39,145 nt of DNA from a virus: positions 1 to 39,145 of the IMG/VR virus record IMGVR_UViG_3300020061_000013. One strand, written 5' to 3'. Position 1 is the stretch's first letter, and each line of letters opens with the position of its first letter. Below, piece after piece: positions 22,108-30,955 of this stretch. The notes under the pieces are model-generated. The model did no database searches. It was not told the origin of the DNA and saw nothing but the letters and a program-made list of their open reading frames with translations. The translations under genes were made by a program, and so were the position numbers.

Positions 22108-25100
22108 CTAAAGCGGTAGGTAATAGGGGTTGGCGAGAGTCACTGGTGCGCCCAAACTATGAGTTTTGACAACACCATTGACCGAACGAGTCACGGTCAT
22201 GGTTTGCGGGTTTGTAGCCCCCACATTGTCGGTGAGCGTCATACGTTCGCCACCGATCATGATGTCCACCGGGAATTCAGTGGGATGCAACGCGGTGGTG
22301 ATCCACAGGGTGCCGTCCGAGGACGTGACAGACACTCCGGTCTCCGTGGTGGTCAGGTCCTCGTTCAACGTCGTCGTGCTGCTGTCCAGACGGACGTCAG
22401 GGTCGTCAAGCACCGCTACCTGGTATGGCGACGCCGGTTCGCCATTAATCTCCAAGGTAGGCACATACGGGTGCAGTATCCAGGTATAGCCCCGCACTAA
22501 TAGATCAACAGGTTGGTAGATGCCTCGGGCTTCCAAATTAGAAATGGTGAACCGGTTACCAACTCCAGTTGAAAATAGTTCCTCTAATGTGATTTCACTG
22601 TCTATTGGACTCAATTTGACAGAAGAATAGCGCACCTCATCCACGGTCCCTAAATGCAAACGCCATTCAGCTAGCCCCACCAGATCACTGTCAAGCCGTG
22701 CATTGACCTCGGGGGCGTCTGTGTAGCGGCCCACACCGCCATCCTCTGGTTTCTGCACTGACAGACGTCCAGTTTCCAAGGTGGTGTGGTACGAGCCGCC
22801 ACCAATACGTTTCATCGTGATGTCATTGCGCGTGTCTTTGTCATCGTCTGACGGCACTAACTCAGACAGAACACCGCCAGTTAGATAGTCAACAGCCATG
22901 AACGGGTCCTGGTTGTACAACGAACTACGAGCACGGTACTCGAACGAATAGGCTCCTCGCGATTCATAAAACCTACCCATATCCACGTCGGCTGCCTCTT
23001 CTAGATTAGACAACAGTGTGGCACGCTGCTGCACTCCCAATGTGTTAGCTGCCACGGGACCTTGGCAATAAACCAATGGCACGCCTTCCTCATATGTCAA
23101 TCGGGCAAACCGACGTGGAATATTCTCACTGATTCGCGCATTCGGGTAGTCCATTAGTTCAAAGTAAACCTGAGCCGCTGGCACCACCGAAATGTGGCCA
23201 ACACCGACATCCACATACCCGCCACCAGGGTTGATCGTATGGCGGTATATCTTTCCTAATCTGGTCACCCCTGTGGCGGTAGCAACCGCAGGACCCGAAA
23301 TAATTGCGGTGCCGTCAGATGCGAACCGTGTAGTTGTTAATGTATAAGTCACAGTAGTCGGCGCAGTCTGCTGCAATGTCAATGTGACCATACTTGGGTT
23401 GCCACGCATGCCTAAATCATAACCAACGTCAAACAGCATGCCAGTGCCATTGGTGTCAAAGGCTCTAATATTTATGGCACCAGCACCGCCCACACTGTAT
23501 ACCAATGCCCAAATTTCAGCAGAACCAGTGCAGTAGAACTGCACAATAGCTTGGCCAGTGGCAGCCTCATCCACGGCCGGAAAATGAGCTAAAAAATGGT
23601 ACGTGAAAGCGGTATTAGTGTCGTCGTAATCTGGAATAGTGCCTTCTAGCTGAGCATTGTTCAACTTCAAAATGGGAGTGCTGCCCGTGAAGCTGTCCTT
23701 TGAAGCAAATTCAGGAGTAGCTATGCTGTATTCCATCGGGCTACCATTGCGCAATCCTGATGAAACATTTGTGGCGTTTTTTTCATCCTCACAGGGCCAG
23801 TAAGCCACGGGATCATCTCCGGCGTCAGCAAGCTTTAAAGCAGCAAGGCTGTCGCCTATCACAATCGGAACCAAAGCATCAGGGGTGAAATCAATGTTGG
23901 TAAAGCCAAATGCGGAGGTTTTGGCTACTATTGTGAATAACTGATCTTCTTTATGCTGCTGCACTAAAGTGCTTCGTGCACCGTCAAGTAATCTACAGAA
24001 ACCACCTAGCGGTACATCCAATGCATCAGCGTCTGTCGCGACCAGCGTATTGACGTCACCCGTCGCAGCGACAGACAGCGCTGCGCCTTCACGCAGCCAC
24101 CTTTGGCGAGAGCCCCAAAATCGGCGCATAGTTGACTTAAGAGGCTCACTACCTTGTTCTGTCCTTTGTGTGATCCCGCTTGCAGTGATTTCCACATAGG
24201 GTGCGGCATGTGTGAGGTCTGCGACTTTGGGAACATATTCACTGATCTCACCAACAAATGGTCGCGCCTCAACAGTCATGTTGCCATAAGCCACAGCAAC
24301 CGGTTTAGCGTTAGTGTTGCCAGCAGCCAAAATTGTGGACACACCCATGAGCCCGTAGCGCACCGTCGCCCGTGTGCACACGTTCTGCCAGTCGGCCGGT
24401 TCAGGGTCACCGGTAGCCCAAACCTTTGTGCGCACCACTTGACCCTCGATCATGGCGGCAATTTCAAAAGCCTGATCTAAAGCTGATAGAAGTAGGTTTG
24501 GAACGGTCACAGTCCCTAATAGAACACGACTAACTCCGGCGATGACTTCCAATACCTGAACTTGAATTGTCTCAGTGGTAGTGAATATAAATTGTGCTGC
24601 AATGTAATTGTTGGCGTCCACATAGCGGAATTCAGCTTGAGAAATAATAGCCCCGCCGGTCACATTGACCACAGGAATGCCTACGGTGTACCGCAAACAA
24701 GCATCCATATAAGACTTACCCGCTACGGAAGTTCTGCGATAAGCGCTGGCTACCGGCACAGAGTGAGTGTTCACCGTGCCCGCGCGGGTCCAGTCAGTAG
24801 GAGAAATCACACCTCCCGAGCCCGTCTGGTTGCTCCACACAGTGCCCCAACCGTCTGTGTCGGTTTGGGCGACGTTGTCCACCATGAGCGGCACACGTAC
24901 CCGCACAGGGGTGTTCTTTCCAATAACCCCAAAGTATTGACCTACAGGATTACGCGGGTCGTAATCACCACTGGGATTGTTAGCATAAAACGAACACTTT
25001 CCTGGCGACACCTTGCTTGCCTCGTTTTTAGTGCCACTTGAGATCTTGATAGGTGGCTGCTGTCTCACATCTAAAGTGATGTCCTGCCAGTCGCCGTTGA

Positions 25101-25137
25101 GATAAAGGTCAACACGTGGATCGATGAAAGAAGTCAT
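22108..25137 (-). CDS. Large minor tail protein with lectin-like insert
   Basis: 1009 aa; ATG 25137 overlaps the tape-measure stop (TGATG). It begins with a distal-tail-like beta part (DPRVDLYLNGDWQDI). A middle section near residues 420-670 (AYWPCEDE, then many Thr-rich strands) looks like a LamG/concanavalin-type fold, which could bind wall sugars. The C-terminal part contains RGYTWILHPY and GERMTLTDN. It combines what are two or three genes in many siphoviruses (distal tail, tail-tip, receptor binding). Position directly after the tape measure supports this. Confidence 0.78.
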   Translation of the reverse strand: MTSFIDPRVDLYLNGDWQDITLDVRQQPPIKISSGTKNEASKVSPGKCSFYANNPSGDYDPRNPVGQYFGVIGKNTPVRVRVPLMVDNVAQTDTDGWGTVWSNQTGSGGVISPTDWTRAGTVNTHSVPVASAYRRTSVAGKSYMDACLRYTVGIPVVNVTGGAIISQAEFRYVDANNYIAAQFIFTTTETIQVQVLEVIAGVSRVLLGTVTVPNLLLSALDQAFEIAAMIEGQVVRTKVWATGDPEPADWQNVCTRATVRYGLMGVSTILAAGNTNAKPVAVAYGNMTVEARPFVGEISEYVPKVADLTHAAPYVEITASGITQRTEQGSEPLKSTMRRFWGSRQRWLREGAALSVAATGDVNTLVATDADALDVPLGGFCRLLDGARSTLVQQHKEDQLFTIVAKTSAFGFTNIDFTPDALVPIVIGDSLAALKLADAGDDPVAYWPCEDEKNATNVSSGLRNGSPMEYSIATPEFASKDSFTGSTPILKLNNAQLEGTIPDYDDTNTAFTYHFLAHFPAVDEAATGQAIVQFYCTGSAEIWALVYSVGGAGAINIRAFDTNGTGMLFDVGYDLGMRGNPSMVTLTLQQTAPTTVTYTLTTTRFASDGTAIISGPAVATATGVTRLGKIYRHTINPGGGYVDVGVGHISVVPAAQVYFELMDYPNARISENIPRRFARLTYEEGVPLVYCQGPVAANTLGVQQRATLLSNLEEAADVDMGRFYESRGAYSFEYRARSSLYNQDPFMAVDYLTGGVLSELVPSDDDKDTRNDITMKRIGGGSYHTTLETGRLSVQKPEDGGVGRYTDAPEVNARLDSDLVGLAEWRLHLGTVDEVRYSSVKLSPIDSEITLEELFSTGVGNRFTISNLEARGIYQPVDLLVRGYTWILHPYVPTLEINGEPASPYQVAVLDDPDVRLDSSTTTLNEDLTTTETGVSVTSSDGTLWITTALHPTEFPVDIMIGGERMTLTDNVGATNPQTMTVTRSVNGVVKTHSLGAPVTLANPYYLPL

Positions 25138-26606
25138 CACGCATTCACCCCCGGAATGATAATGTCCCTATCGCGAATAGCCTTCATAAACATCGTGGCG
25201 AACATTGAATTCAGATCACCAGCAAAGGTGATTGGACCACCGCCACCGCCTTGGCCTTTCATGCTTACCCGCTCCCCTGCCATGGCGGTAATGATCTGCT
25301 CAGTGCCAACCATGCCCCCAACCATGCCGCCAGTGTGGTGCTTTTTGGGGCCTACGCCCCGACCGCCTTTCTGCATGCCGAATGAGCCACCAGAGTTAAT
25401 ACCTAATAGTTTCTTAGACCACTCGATAGCATCTGCAATCCAATTGATCAGACCTGCGACTCTGTCGATTATCCAACCAATAGTGTCCCCAATACCGCCA
25501 AAGACAGCACCGAAGATGCGACCGATAGTTTTGATCGCGTCCAAGATCCCGGTCCTTTGTAGCAAAGCAATGAAACCATTCCATAGCTTAGTGATCCAAC
25601 CGACCACCCAACTAATGGAATCTTGAATGGCTTTCCATGCTCCAATAAAGAAGTCGCGGAAGCCGGCACTCTTTTCCCAAAGAATGATGAAGGCGGCAAC
25701 CAATCCCGCAACCAGCCCTATAAGCAGCACTATCGGGTTTGCCGCCATGGCAGCGTTGACTAGCCAGATAGCAGCAGCAACAGCGGCAAATGCAATAACA
25801 ATAGTTTGGTGTTCATCTGCCCAAGCAAGGAACTTACTCAGCTCACCTAAAACGGCCATGAGAATAGGCATCATTTCGGTGCCTAACTTCTCTTGGAAGT
25901 TACCCCACTGAACAGCCATCTTGTCAGCACCGGTCGCCGTGGCTTCCGCCGTGCCGCCAACTTGTTTCTCAACCTCTTCTAGCAACATACGCTGGGCACC
26001 CAGCAGATCGCCAGTGGTGACCATGTCCGTAATTTGCTTCTTCTGAGCTTCGGAGAATGTGACCCCCGCCTTGCCCAGGGCTGTCATGCCCTTGATTGGA
26101 TCGTTGAGAGCCTTACCGAGCATCTTAGCTCCGGCGTCAGCAGGACCGAAACCCTTCGCTGCGAGGTCTTGTGCGGCCCACACTGCCCGATCAAAGACAT
26201 TGTTCATTGCGCCAACCTCATTCTTGACATTACCGAATGTCAAAAGCAAGTTGGCAGACGACTGAATTAGCTCATCATCAACACCGATCTTGTTTGAAAT
26301 AGATTCAGAGAGAGCCCCGATAGCGTCCGCGGAGGTCCAAGCGGCGGCACCCATTGTCTTGATACCCTGAGCAGTTGACGCAGCTACTTGCTGACCTTCC
26401 TTGGCTTCAGAGAACATATTGTGCAGCAACGCACCAATACCGGCGGCCGCGATTACTCCGGCTGCGCCTTTGAACGAATCCCCCATACCCCTAGTGGTTT
26501 TCTTCGTTTTATCATCCACATCGTTGAGAGAGTTTTTGACCTTGTTATTTTCGCTAATTAATCGGTCGCCATCTCCCACGTATTCAAGGGTGACTCTATT
26601 TGCCAT
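25137..26606 (-). CDS. Tape measure protein
   Basis: 489 aa; ATG 26606 behind GGAGGTTG. N-terminal helical domain (LISENNKVKNSLNDVDDK), a long Ala/Gly-rich helical region, and a central hydrophobic block (VIAFAAVAAAIWLV, PIVLLIGLVAGLVAAFI) that could insert in the host membrane. The C-terminus is Gly-rich. It is short for the family. At about 1.5 angstrom per residue the tail would be near 70 nm, an estimate only. Gene order chaperones, tail-assembly protein, tape measure, tip is typical. Confidence 0.85.
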   Translation of the reverse strand: MANRVTLEYVGDGDRLISENNKVKNSLNDVDDKTKKTTRGMGDSFKGAAGVIAAAGIGALLHNMFSEAKEGQQVAASTAQGIKTMGAAAWTSADAIGALSESISNKIGVDDELIQSSANLLLTFGNVKNEVGAMNNVFDRAVWAAQDLAAKGFGPADAGAKMLGKALNDPIKGMTALGKAGVTFSEAQKKQITDMVTTGDLLGAQRMLLEEVEKQVGGTAEATATGADKMAVQWGNFQEKLGTEMMPILMAVLGELSKFLAWADEHQTIVIAFAAVAAAIWLVNAAMAANPIVLLIGLVAGLVAAFIILWEKSAGFRDFFIGAWKAIQDSISWVVGWITKLWNGFIALLQRTGILDAIKTIGRIFGAVFGGIGDTIGWIIDRVAGLINWIADAIEWSKKLLGINSGGSFGMQKGGRGVGPKKHHTGGMVGGMVGTEQIITAMAGERVSMKGQGGGGGPITFAGDLNSMFATMFMKAIRDRDIIIPGVNA

Positions 26607-27010
26607 TATTCAACCTCCAATCCAGCGGCGGACACAACATCGTCCAGCTCCTCAGTCATAATTTCCACAATGCCCATAACCGCCTTCTCCGAAGCGGGAA
26701 ACAGGTACCGCCCTTCTGGAACACTCTCGCGGACTATATGTCCTGCTAAGCCTCCAAACTCAAGCCAGCCATAGTAATCAATTCCGTCGCCACCTTCAGC
26801 TACTGCTGTCGTCGCTAGGGCAATCACTTTTAAAGATTCAGAGGCCCGCCCGGTCAACACTGGAACCTCCGGGCGGGCCTCCTCGACTGTCAATTCTGCG
26901 GCTGCTTTAGTGGATTTGCCGGCCAAGGTGGATGTGACCTGGTCGGAAACTTGTTCAATTTTAGCCACAAACTTGTCCATACCGTGGATAACAATTCCAA
27001 TATCAGCCAT
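26606..27010 (-). CDS. HK97 gp10-like tail/neck protein
   Basis: 134 aa; ATG 27010 behind AAAGGCAGGA. Contains PVLTGRASESLKV and YYGWLEFGG, typical of the HK97 gp10-like family that sits at the head-tail interface or tail completion step. Here it lies between the chaperone genes and the tape measure, an atypical place, so its exact role is open. Confidence 0.65.
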   Translation of the reverse strand: MADIGIVIHGMDKFVAKIEQVSDQVTSTLAGKSTKAAAELTVEEARPEVPVLTGRASESLKVIALATTAVAEGGDGIDYYGWLEFGGLAGHIVRESVPEGRYLFPASEKAVMGIVEIMTEELDDVVSAAGLEVE

Positions 27011-27192
27011 TATATTCCTGCCTTTTGCTTAGCTAGCTCTTGCTCCTGAGCTCTCCGTCCCCAATAGACGCTCCAATAAAGGTATTCCTTATTGGTCATC
27101 AACTTGCGCATCTCGCCGACTGTCTTATGCAGCTTGGCTGCTAGAGAGAATTCGAATTCAAGATCATTGTCGCTACTCTCGAAAGTCGGCAT
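27010..27192 (-). CDS. Tail assembly chaperone, second frame (gpT-like)
   Basis: 60 aa if begun at ATG 27192. It overlaps the end of the first chaperone ORF by 20 bases in the +1 frame. Contents: LAAKLHKTVGEMRKLMTNKEYLYWSVYW, a usual C-terminal chaperone segment. No ribosome site precedes ATG 27192. The frame is closed upstream by TGA near 27213, so a ribosomal shift could only happen within about 40 bases. TTT-CGA in DFRE is a candidate +1 slip site. Confidence 0.72.
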   Translation of the reverse strand: MPTFESSDNDLEFEFSLAAKLHKTVGEMRKLMTNKEYLYWSVYWGRRAQEQELAKQKAGI

Positions 27193-27550
27193 AGGCGTCG
27201 TTTGTTGACTGCCTCACCTCTTTCTCATTCGCCCCTACTCCAGACAGCCGCATAATGGTTTTGGTGATCCGTTGGAATTCACCCACAGCGGCCGCCTTCG
27301 CATATTCTTTGACTTCGTTGATGTCTAACGGTGGATCAACCAGTCCATAATGGACAGCCATAAGCTCCGCATCGCGGGACGCTGTAGCCGTGCGCTTTTC
27401 ATCGCTGTTGCTGCCCCTAGAAGAGTAGGCATTAACCTGATGTAGCTCATCGCGAGTCAAAGCTCGCACTCGCACAGACCCTTTGCCGTCTAACTCCACA
27501 TCCTCTTCGGGAACAACCGACTTGAAAAGTGTGTCCTTATCAATAGCCAT
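27173..27550 (-). CDS. Tail assembly chaperone (gpG-like)
   Basis: 125 aa; ATG 27550. Acidic and helical: VRVRALTRDELHQVNA near the start, then LMAVHYGLVDPPLDINEVKEYAKAA. This is the tail-assembly chaperone that coats the tape measure during assembly. It lies between tail tube and tape measure genes as expected. The leader is an unusual purine run (GAGAGAGAAAGAGAGAGAGAGAAAGAA), which probably acts as the ribosome site. Confidence 0.78.
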   Translation of the reverse strand: MAIDKDTLFKSVVPEEDVELDGKGSVRVRALTRDELHQVNAYSSRGSNSDEKRTATASRDAELMAVHYGLVDPPLDINEVKEYAKAAAVGEFQRITKTIMRLSGVGANEKEVRQSTNDAYADFRE

Positions 27551-27596
27551 TTCTTTCTCTCTCTCTCTTTCTCTCTCTACCCGCCACTACTTACGG

Positions 27597-28004
27597 TTAC
27601 GGCTGATCGGTCTCAGTTAATGCACCAGTCATTTGCAACTCTGCCGTCCAGGTGGCATTGTCACCAACCGGGGATGACTCATTGAATGTCTTAATGAATA
27701 CACTCACCGACGTCTGAGCTTTTCCAGAACCAGTCCCTTCTAGCCGATAAATAAATGGAACAGCCGTCGCTGCTGCCTTTAGAGGCTTGAGCACATCGCG
27801 GGGGTTGTTGACTCCATCGTTTTGAATACCGCCGATGGTGAACGTGCCATCGCCAATACCCGCTTGGTAGGAGTCACGAGTTGAGCCGTAGCATGTGGTC
27901 TTGTGCAAGGCGGTCTCGTCCGCCATTGTGCAACTGTTTGTGTATTGTGAGATATCAATCGCATTGATGATAGTGACCGTGTCTTTACCATGCCTAGATG
28001 CCAT
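27597..28004 (-). CDS. Major tail protein
   Basis: 135 aa; ATG 28004 behind AAGGGGTAGAGCA. Beta-rich: VTIINAIDISQYTNSC, then TFTIGGIQND, PFIYRLEGTG, SVSVFIKTFNESS, WTAELQMTGAL. This is the fold of siphovirus tail tube proteins, which stack into the tail. It precedes the chaperone pair, the standard order. Confidence 0.78.
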   Translation of the reverse strand: MASRHGKDTVTIINAIDISQYTNSCTMADETALHKTTCYGSTRDSYQAGIGDGTFTIGGIQNDGVNNPRDVLKPLKAAATAVPFIYRLEGTGSGKAQTSVSVFIKTFNESSPVGDNATWTAELQMTGALTETDQP

Positions 28005-28015
28005 TGCTCTACCCC

Positions 28016-28525
28016 TTATGCGCTAGCGCCGATAATAACGATGTCATACACGACTGCTGTGCCAGCGCCGCTGTTAGCGATTTTGAGGAGGTCTGTGGCC
28101 CCGGCAGCACAAACATAACCCGTGGCGTCTGCGGCACCAGCAGCCATGCAAAAGAATGCACCAGGGCGTAACGTGACGGTTCCCGTGGTGCCTAGGAGTG
28201 CAGCCCATTGAGTGCCTGCTGCTGCGCCGACAATCACATTGTTTGTATTCCCAGCAGCGGCCGAAATGAGTAAGAGCTTGATACGAGCTGGGCTGAATGT
28301 TCCGCCTAGCTGATCGACCAAAGTACCAACCAGGTCAAGATCTTCCGACGATGAAAGCGCGACCGACCGGGTGTCCGAGAACATCCGATCCGCCTGGCCC
28401 ACAGCAAAACCCGAAGTCAACTGCACACGCTTCGGGTAATCTAGTGGAGCGCTAGGCGTCACGAGATCCGCCGTGCCTGTCAGCGAAGCAACTAATCGTA
28501 ATGAAAGGTCCGTAGTGAGTGCCAT
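28016..28525 (-). CDS. Virion-associated beta protein, unknown
   Basis: 169 aa; ATG 28525 behind GAGAGGG. Ala/Gly/Thr-rich beta sequence (LGTTGTVTLRPGAFF, VVYDIVIIGASA). Ends 12 bases before the major tail protein. Likely a structural tail or fibre-base protein, but not a family I can name. Confidence 0.55.
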   Translation of the reverse strand: MALTTDLSLRLVASLTGTADLVTPSAPLDYPKRVQLTSGFAVGQADRMFSDTRSVALSSSEDLDLVGTLVDQLGGTFSPARIKLLLISAAAGNTNNVIVGAAAGTQWAALLGTTGTVTLRPGAFFCMAAGAADATGYVCAAGATDLLKIANSGAGTAVVYDIVIIGASA

Positions 28526-28527
28526 GT

Positions 28528-28929
28528 CTAACCCTCTCCAATCACAGCAACTGTGAATGCGATGCCCAGGTATTTAATTGAGTTGTATGTGTAGAATCTA
28601 AATGCTCCATTTTGGACAGTGACTGAGCTGCAAGCATTATAGTTACCGCGTTCTAAAACTTCCTTAATGCTCTTGGGCCCTTTGCCGTCCGCATAGGGAG
28701 TGATCATGTCTCGCCGTTTTCGGTCGCTGGTCGCAGCGACTAAAACAATTACCATCAAAGTCAGACTGTCGGTGCCTCGTTCATAAGCACGTTGATAATT
28801 CAATAAAGTCGGTAAGCTAACAATCGCAGCGGGAACCTGGATCTCATCTGCGTCGTAGCCTTTGACTCTAAGCCCTTCTATGGTGTCCAGCGTGTCCGCA
28901 ATTTCATCCATCACAGCACCCAGGATCAT
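28528..28929 (-). CDS. Tail terminator-like protein
   Basis: 133 aa; ATG 28929 overlaps the upstream stop as ATGA. N-terminal helix (MILGAVMDEIADTLDTIEGL), then beta strands and a central hydrophobic strand LTLMVIVLVAAT. Position between connector and tail tube and size fit a tail-completion/terminator protein. Confidence 0.62.
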   Translation of the reverse strand: MILGAVMDEIADTLDTIEGLRVKGYDADEIQVPAAIVSLPTLLNYQRAYERGTDSLTLMVIVLVAATSDRKRRDMITPYADGKGPKSIKEVLERGNYNACSSVTVQNGAFRFYTYNSIKYLGIAFTVAVIGEG

Positions 28930-29579
28930 GGTGTCCACCCGAGTTTAATTAGGTCATTGGTGGCTAGCATTTCCAAGATGTCGGGATCAACCGCTTTGTG
29001 TGTCGGTACCTCGGAATTGTTTTGCTGAGCACCAGCTACACCAAACGGCGCGGTCCGACGTTTGTTATATCTATGTGCCTGTAAATAGGTGGCCCGAACA
29101 ACCACGTCTGGGAATGCCGACCACCCCCACCGACACGTCACCTTTGCGGAATCGGGCCACACGTACGGTTGAACTGTTGAGCTGGTTTTGATTGAAAGTT
29201 GTGTGTAGGGGCGTCCTCGTTCGAGTGCGTCCTTAGGCCGTGGCACGTAGTCAGTGATCGTAGAGCTATACATATCTTGATTGCTCGTGTCTAGCGTGAT
29301 TGTAAGACCCACGGTCGTCATGAAGTCGTCAACCTCAATGATCCAGCGCACTTGCTCTGTGTCCCACCTAGGCGTGTAAAACCGTGCTTCTGGTGCGACC
29401 ACCTGCCCAAATTGTCTGCGTGCTCCTAGACCATTCAAGCGACTACTGCAACACCGATCAATTGCTCGGGATGCCGCCGCGATGTCCAAAGCTATAGCCA
29501 CATCATCCGAAGCGTCTGACGCTTCAATATTGACATAGCTCTTGAAAGCCTCAACTGTGATGTAGTTCGGTTCCCACAC
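28926..29579 (-). CDS. Head-tail connector (adaptor)
   Basis: 217 aa from GTG 29579 behind GAGGAGGAAA. N-terminal ITVEAFKSYVNI with a helical segment DVAIALDIAAASRAIDRCC resembles gp6/gp15-type adaptors that bind the portal. The middle is beta-rich. The C-terminal part carries a helix with LQAHRYNKRRTAP. Order portal-capsid-adaptor-terminator-tube is consistent. Confidence 0.72.
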   Translation of the reverse strand: MWEPNYITVEAFKSYVNIEASDASDDVAIALDIAAASRAIDRCCSSRLNGLGARRQFGQVVAPEARFYTPRWDTEQVRWIIEVDDFMTTVGLTITLDTSNQDMYSSTITDYVPRPKDALERGRPYTQLSIKTSSTVQPYVWPDSAKVTCRWGWSAFPDVVVRATYLQAHRYNKRRTAPFGVAGAQQNNSEVPTHKAVDPDILEMLATNDLIKLGWTP

Positions 29580-29591
29580 TTTTCCTCCTCT

Positions 29592-29858
29592 CTATCCACA
29601 GTGGAAATCGCTGCGAAGATTATCGATCGAATTAGCTACTCGCCGGCCAAGCTCCGTAGTCGGTGGCGCACTGGAATAAGTGTTGTCCAATGTAGACAAC
29701 AGCTCACACCACTTTGTGTCGCTTTCCTGGTTGACACTGTTGGCGTACCAAAGAGAGATGACCACCACCGCTAATGTTGAAATGTAAGAGACCAATATCA
29801 TGTAAACAAATCTGCGTGGAATCGATGCCGATGACGATGACTTCGGTTGCGTGCTCAT
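29592..29858 (-). CDS. Single-pass membrane protein
   Basis: 88 aa; ATG 29858. One membrane segment (FVYMILVSYISTLAVVVISLWYA), then an external-type domain WCELLSTLDNTY ... LRSDFHCG with two Cys that could form a disulfide. It follows another small membrane protein. The pair could act in lysis or membrane sensing, but they lie within the head-tail genes. Confidence 0.65.
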   Translation of the reverse strand: MSTQPKSSSSASIPRRFVYMILVSYISTLAVVVISLWYANSVNQESDTKWCELLSTLDNTYSSAPPTTELGRRVANSIDNLRSDFHCG

Positions 29859-29868
29859 CAATGCCCCA

Positions 29869-30120
29869 TTAATTTCCAGATGAGTTGCCAGATTCCAACT
29901 CCGGTAGCTGAGAGGGACGCGGCGGCAATGGTGATACGATAGCTGCTCCGCGTAAGAGCGCTATCAAGTTGGTAAGACCAGGGACTCCGGTCATTGCTGT
30001 GAAGATAGTTAGCAGGATGAAATTTACGTCGCCGGTAACTTGCTGATAACCGATTCCCGCGAGTCCGAATGTGAATAGAATTAGATCTCGTGCTATCGCT
30101 ATTTTTCTTTCCGTTGGCAT
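29869..30120 (-). CDS. Small membrane protein, two segments
   Basis: 83 aa from ATG 30120 (MPTERKIA), preferred over an upstream ATG at 30171 because the extension overlaps the hairpin region. Two hydrophobic segments: ILFTFGLAGIGYQ and FILLTIFTAMTGVPGLTNLIALL, then a Pro-rich tail. Holin-like in size and layout, but unproven. Confidence 0.6.
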   Translation of the reverse strand: MPTERKIAIARDLILFTFGLAGIGYQQVTGDVNFILLTIFTAMTGVPGLTNLIALLRGAAIVSPLPPRPSQLPELESGNSSGN

Positions 30121-30160
30121 GTTCACGCACTGGGCTACCAATCTTTGGATAAGGAAATAC

Positions 30161-30198
30161 GGGAGGAGCAAGGTACATAGAATATAAGTGCTCCTCCC
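30161..30198 (-). terminator. Hairpin within the late region
   Basis: GGGAGGAGCA (30161-30170) pairs exactly with TGCTCCTCCC (30189-30198). On the minus strand it is followed by GTATTTCC. It separates the head genes from the two membrane genes and could lower expression of the downstream genes. Confidence 0.62.
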
Positions 30199-30221
30199 GT
30201 GAATTCCACTCAGCTACCTAG

Positions 30222-30407
30222 CTACCTAATGGCACTAATGCCATCATCGGGCCACTGCCAACCATCGAACGGGCAACGCAATCCCCCATCACGGGTAGGC
30301 TGCAATGGCTCTCCGTCGTTAGGGCAGGCTCTGGGAGGCTGCGACTCAAGGGTACGTTTTACCGTTGCACGCTCGATTAGCGTACCCAAGAGCGCATACC
30401 AACTCAT
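30222..30407 (-). CDS. Small zinc-ribbon-like protein
   Basis: 61 aa; ATG 30407. ACPNDGEPLQ and RCPFDGWQW are two CPxDG repeats that may share a metal ion. The N-terminus is a short helix. Such a protein commonly sits after the capsid genes in phages of Actinobacteria. Function unknown. Confidence 0.68.
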   Translation of the reverse strand: MSWYALLGTLIERATVKRTLESQPPRACPNDGEPLQPTRDGGLRCPFDGWQWPDDGISAIR

Positions 30408-30417
30408 TCACTTACCC

Positions 30418-30939
30418 TTACAGGTTAGGTTGCGCCAGAAGATCTGGCCGGCGCATAACCTTGAGACCCGACATCACGTAAAACACACCACCGAGGATTG
30501 TGCCACCGACCCCCGGGTCCGCAATCGACACACTCAGCCACTGGAAACCATCCGAGAGGGAATCAGCTTCTACCTCGAATAGCACAAGCGCTTGATTAGC
30601 CGCTGGGATAATAGCGTTGGTCAAAGACAACGTAGCTGATGCGGCCTGCGTACCTTCTACCCAAGCCTCATTGCCCACAAGCGCAGCGGCGGTAGACTTG
30701 TAATAATAATCAGTGATCTTTGCCAGCGCTTGTGAAACGCCGCCAGTAGCTAGCGTGTGCTCGTTTAGCTGGATAGCTACAGTGTCCGTGCCAGCAGATG
30801 CGGCATTCTTAGAAAATACAACCCCCAATGTCTGGTAATTACGCATGTGAACCCGCTTACCGGTATTAGCACCGGCGGCAAGGTCTGCGACTGGATTGAT
30901 CCCAGTCGTGAAATCAAAAACATTTCCGAGACCACGCAT
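30418..30939 (-). CDS. Decoration / head fibre-like protein
   Basis: 173 aa; ATG 30939 behind AAAGGAACAG. Beta-rich, with short turns (KRVHMRNYQTLGVVFSK, TDTVAIQLNEHTL). It follows the capsid and SAP-domain proteins. It is likely a virion surface protein, judged by place and composition only. Confidence 0.55.
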   Translation of the reverse strand: MRGLGNVFDFTTGINPVADLAAGANTGKRVHMRNYQTLGVVFSKNAASAGTDTVAIQLNEHTLATGGVSQALAKITDYYYKSTAAALVGNEAWVEGTQAASATLSLTNAIIPAANQALVLFEVEADSLSDGFQWLSVSIADPGVGGTILGGVFYVMSGLKVMRRPDLLAQPNL

Positions 30940-30955
30940 GTCTGTTCCTTTCTAG

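Noticed and set aside
27551-27580. CT/GA microsatellite
   Set aside because: A polypurine leader on the minus strand directly before a start codon is enough to explain it as a ribosome site.
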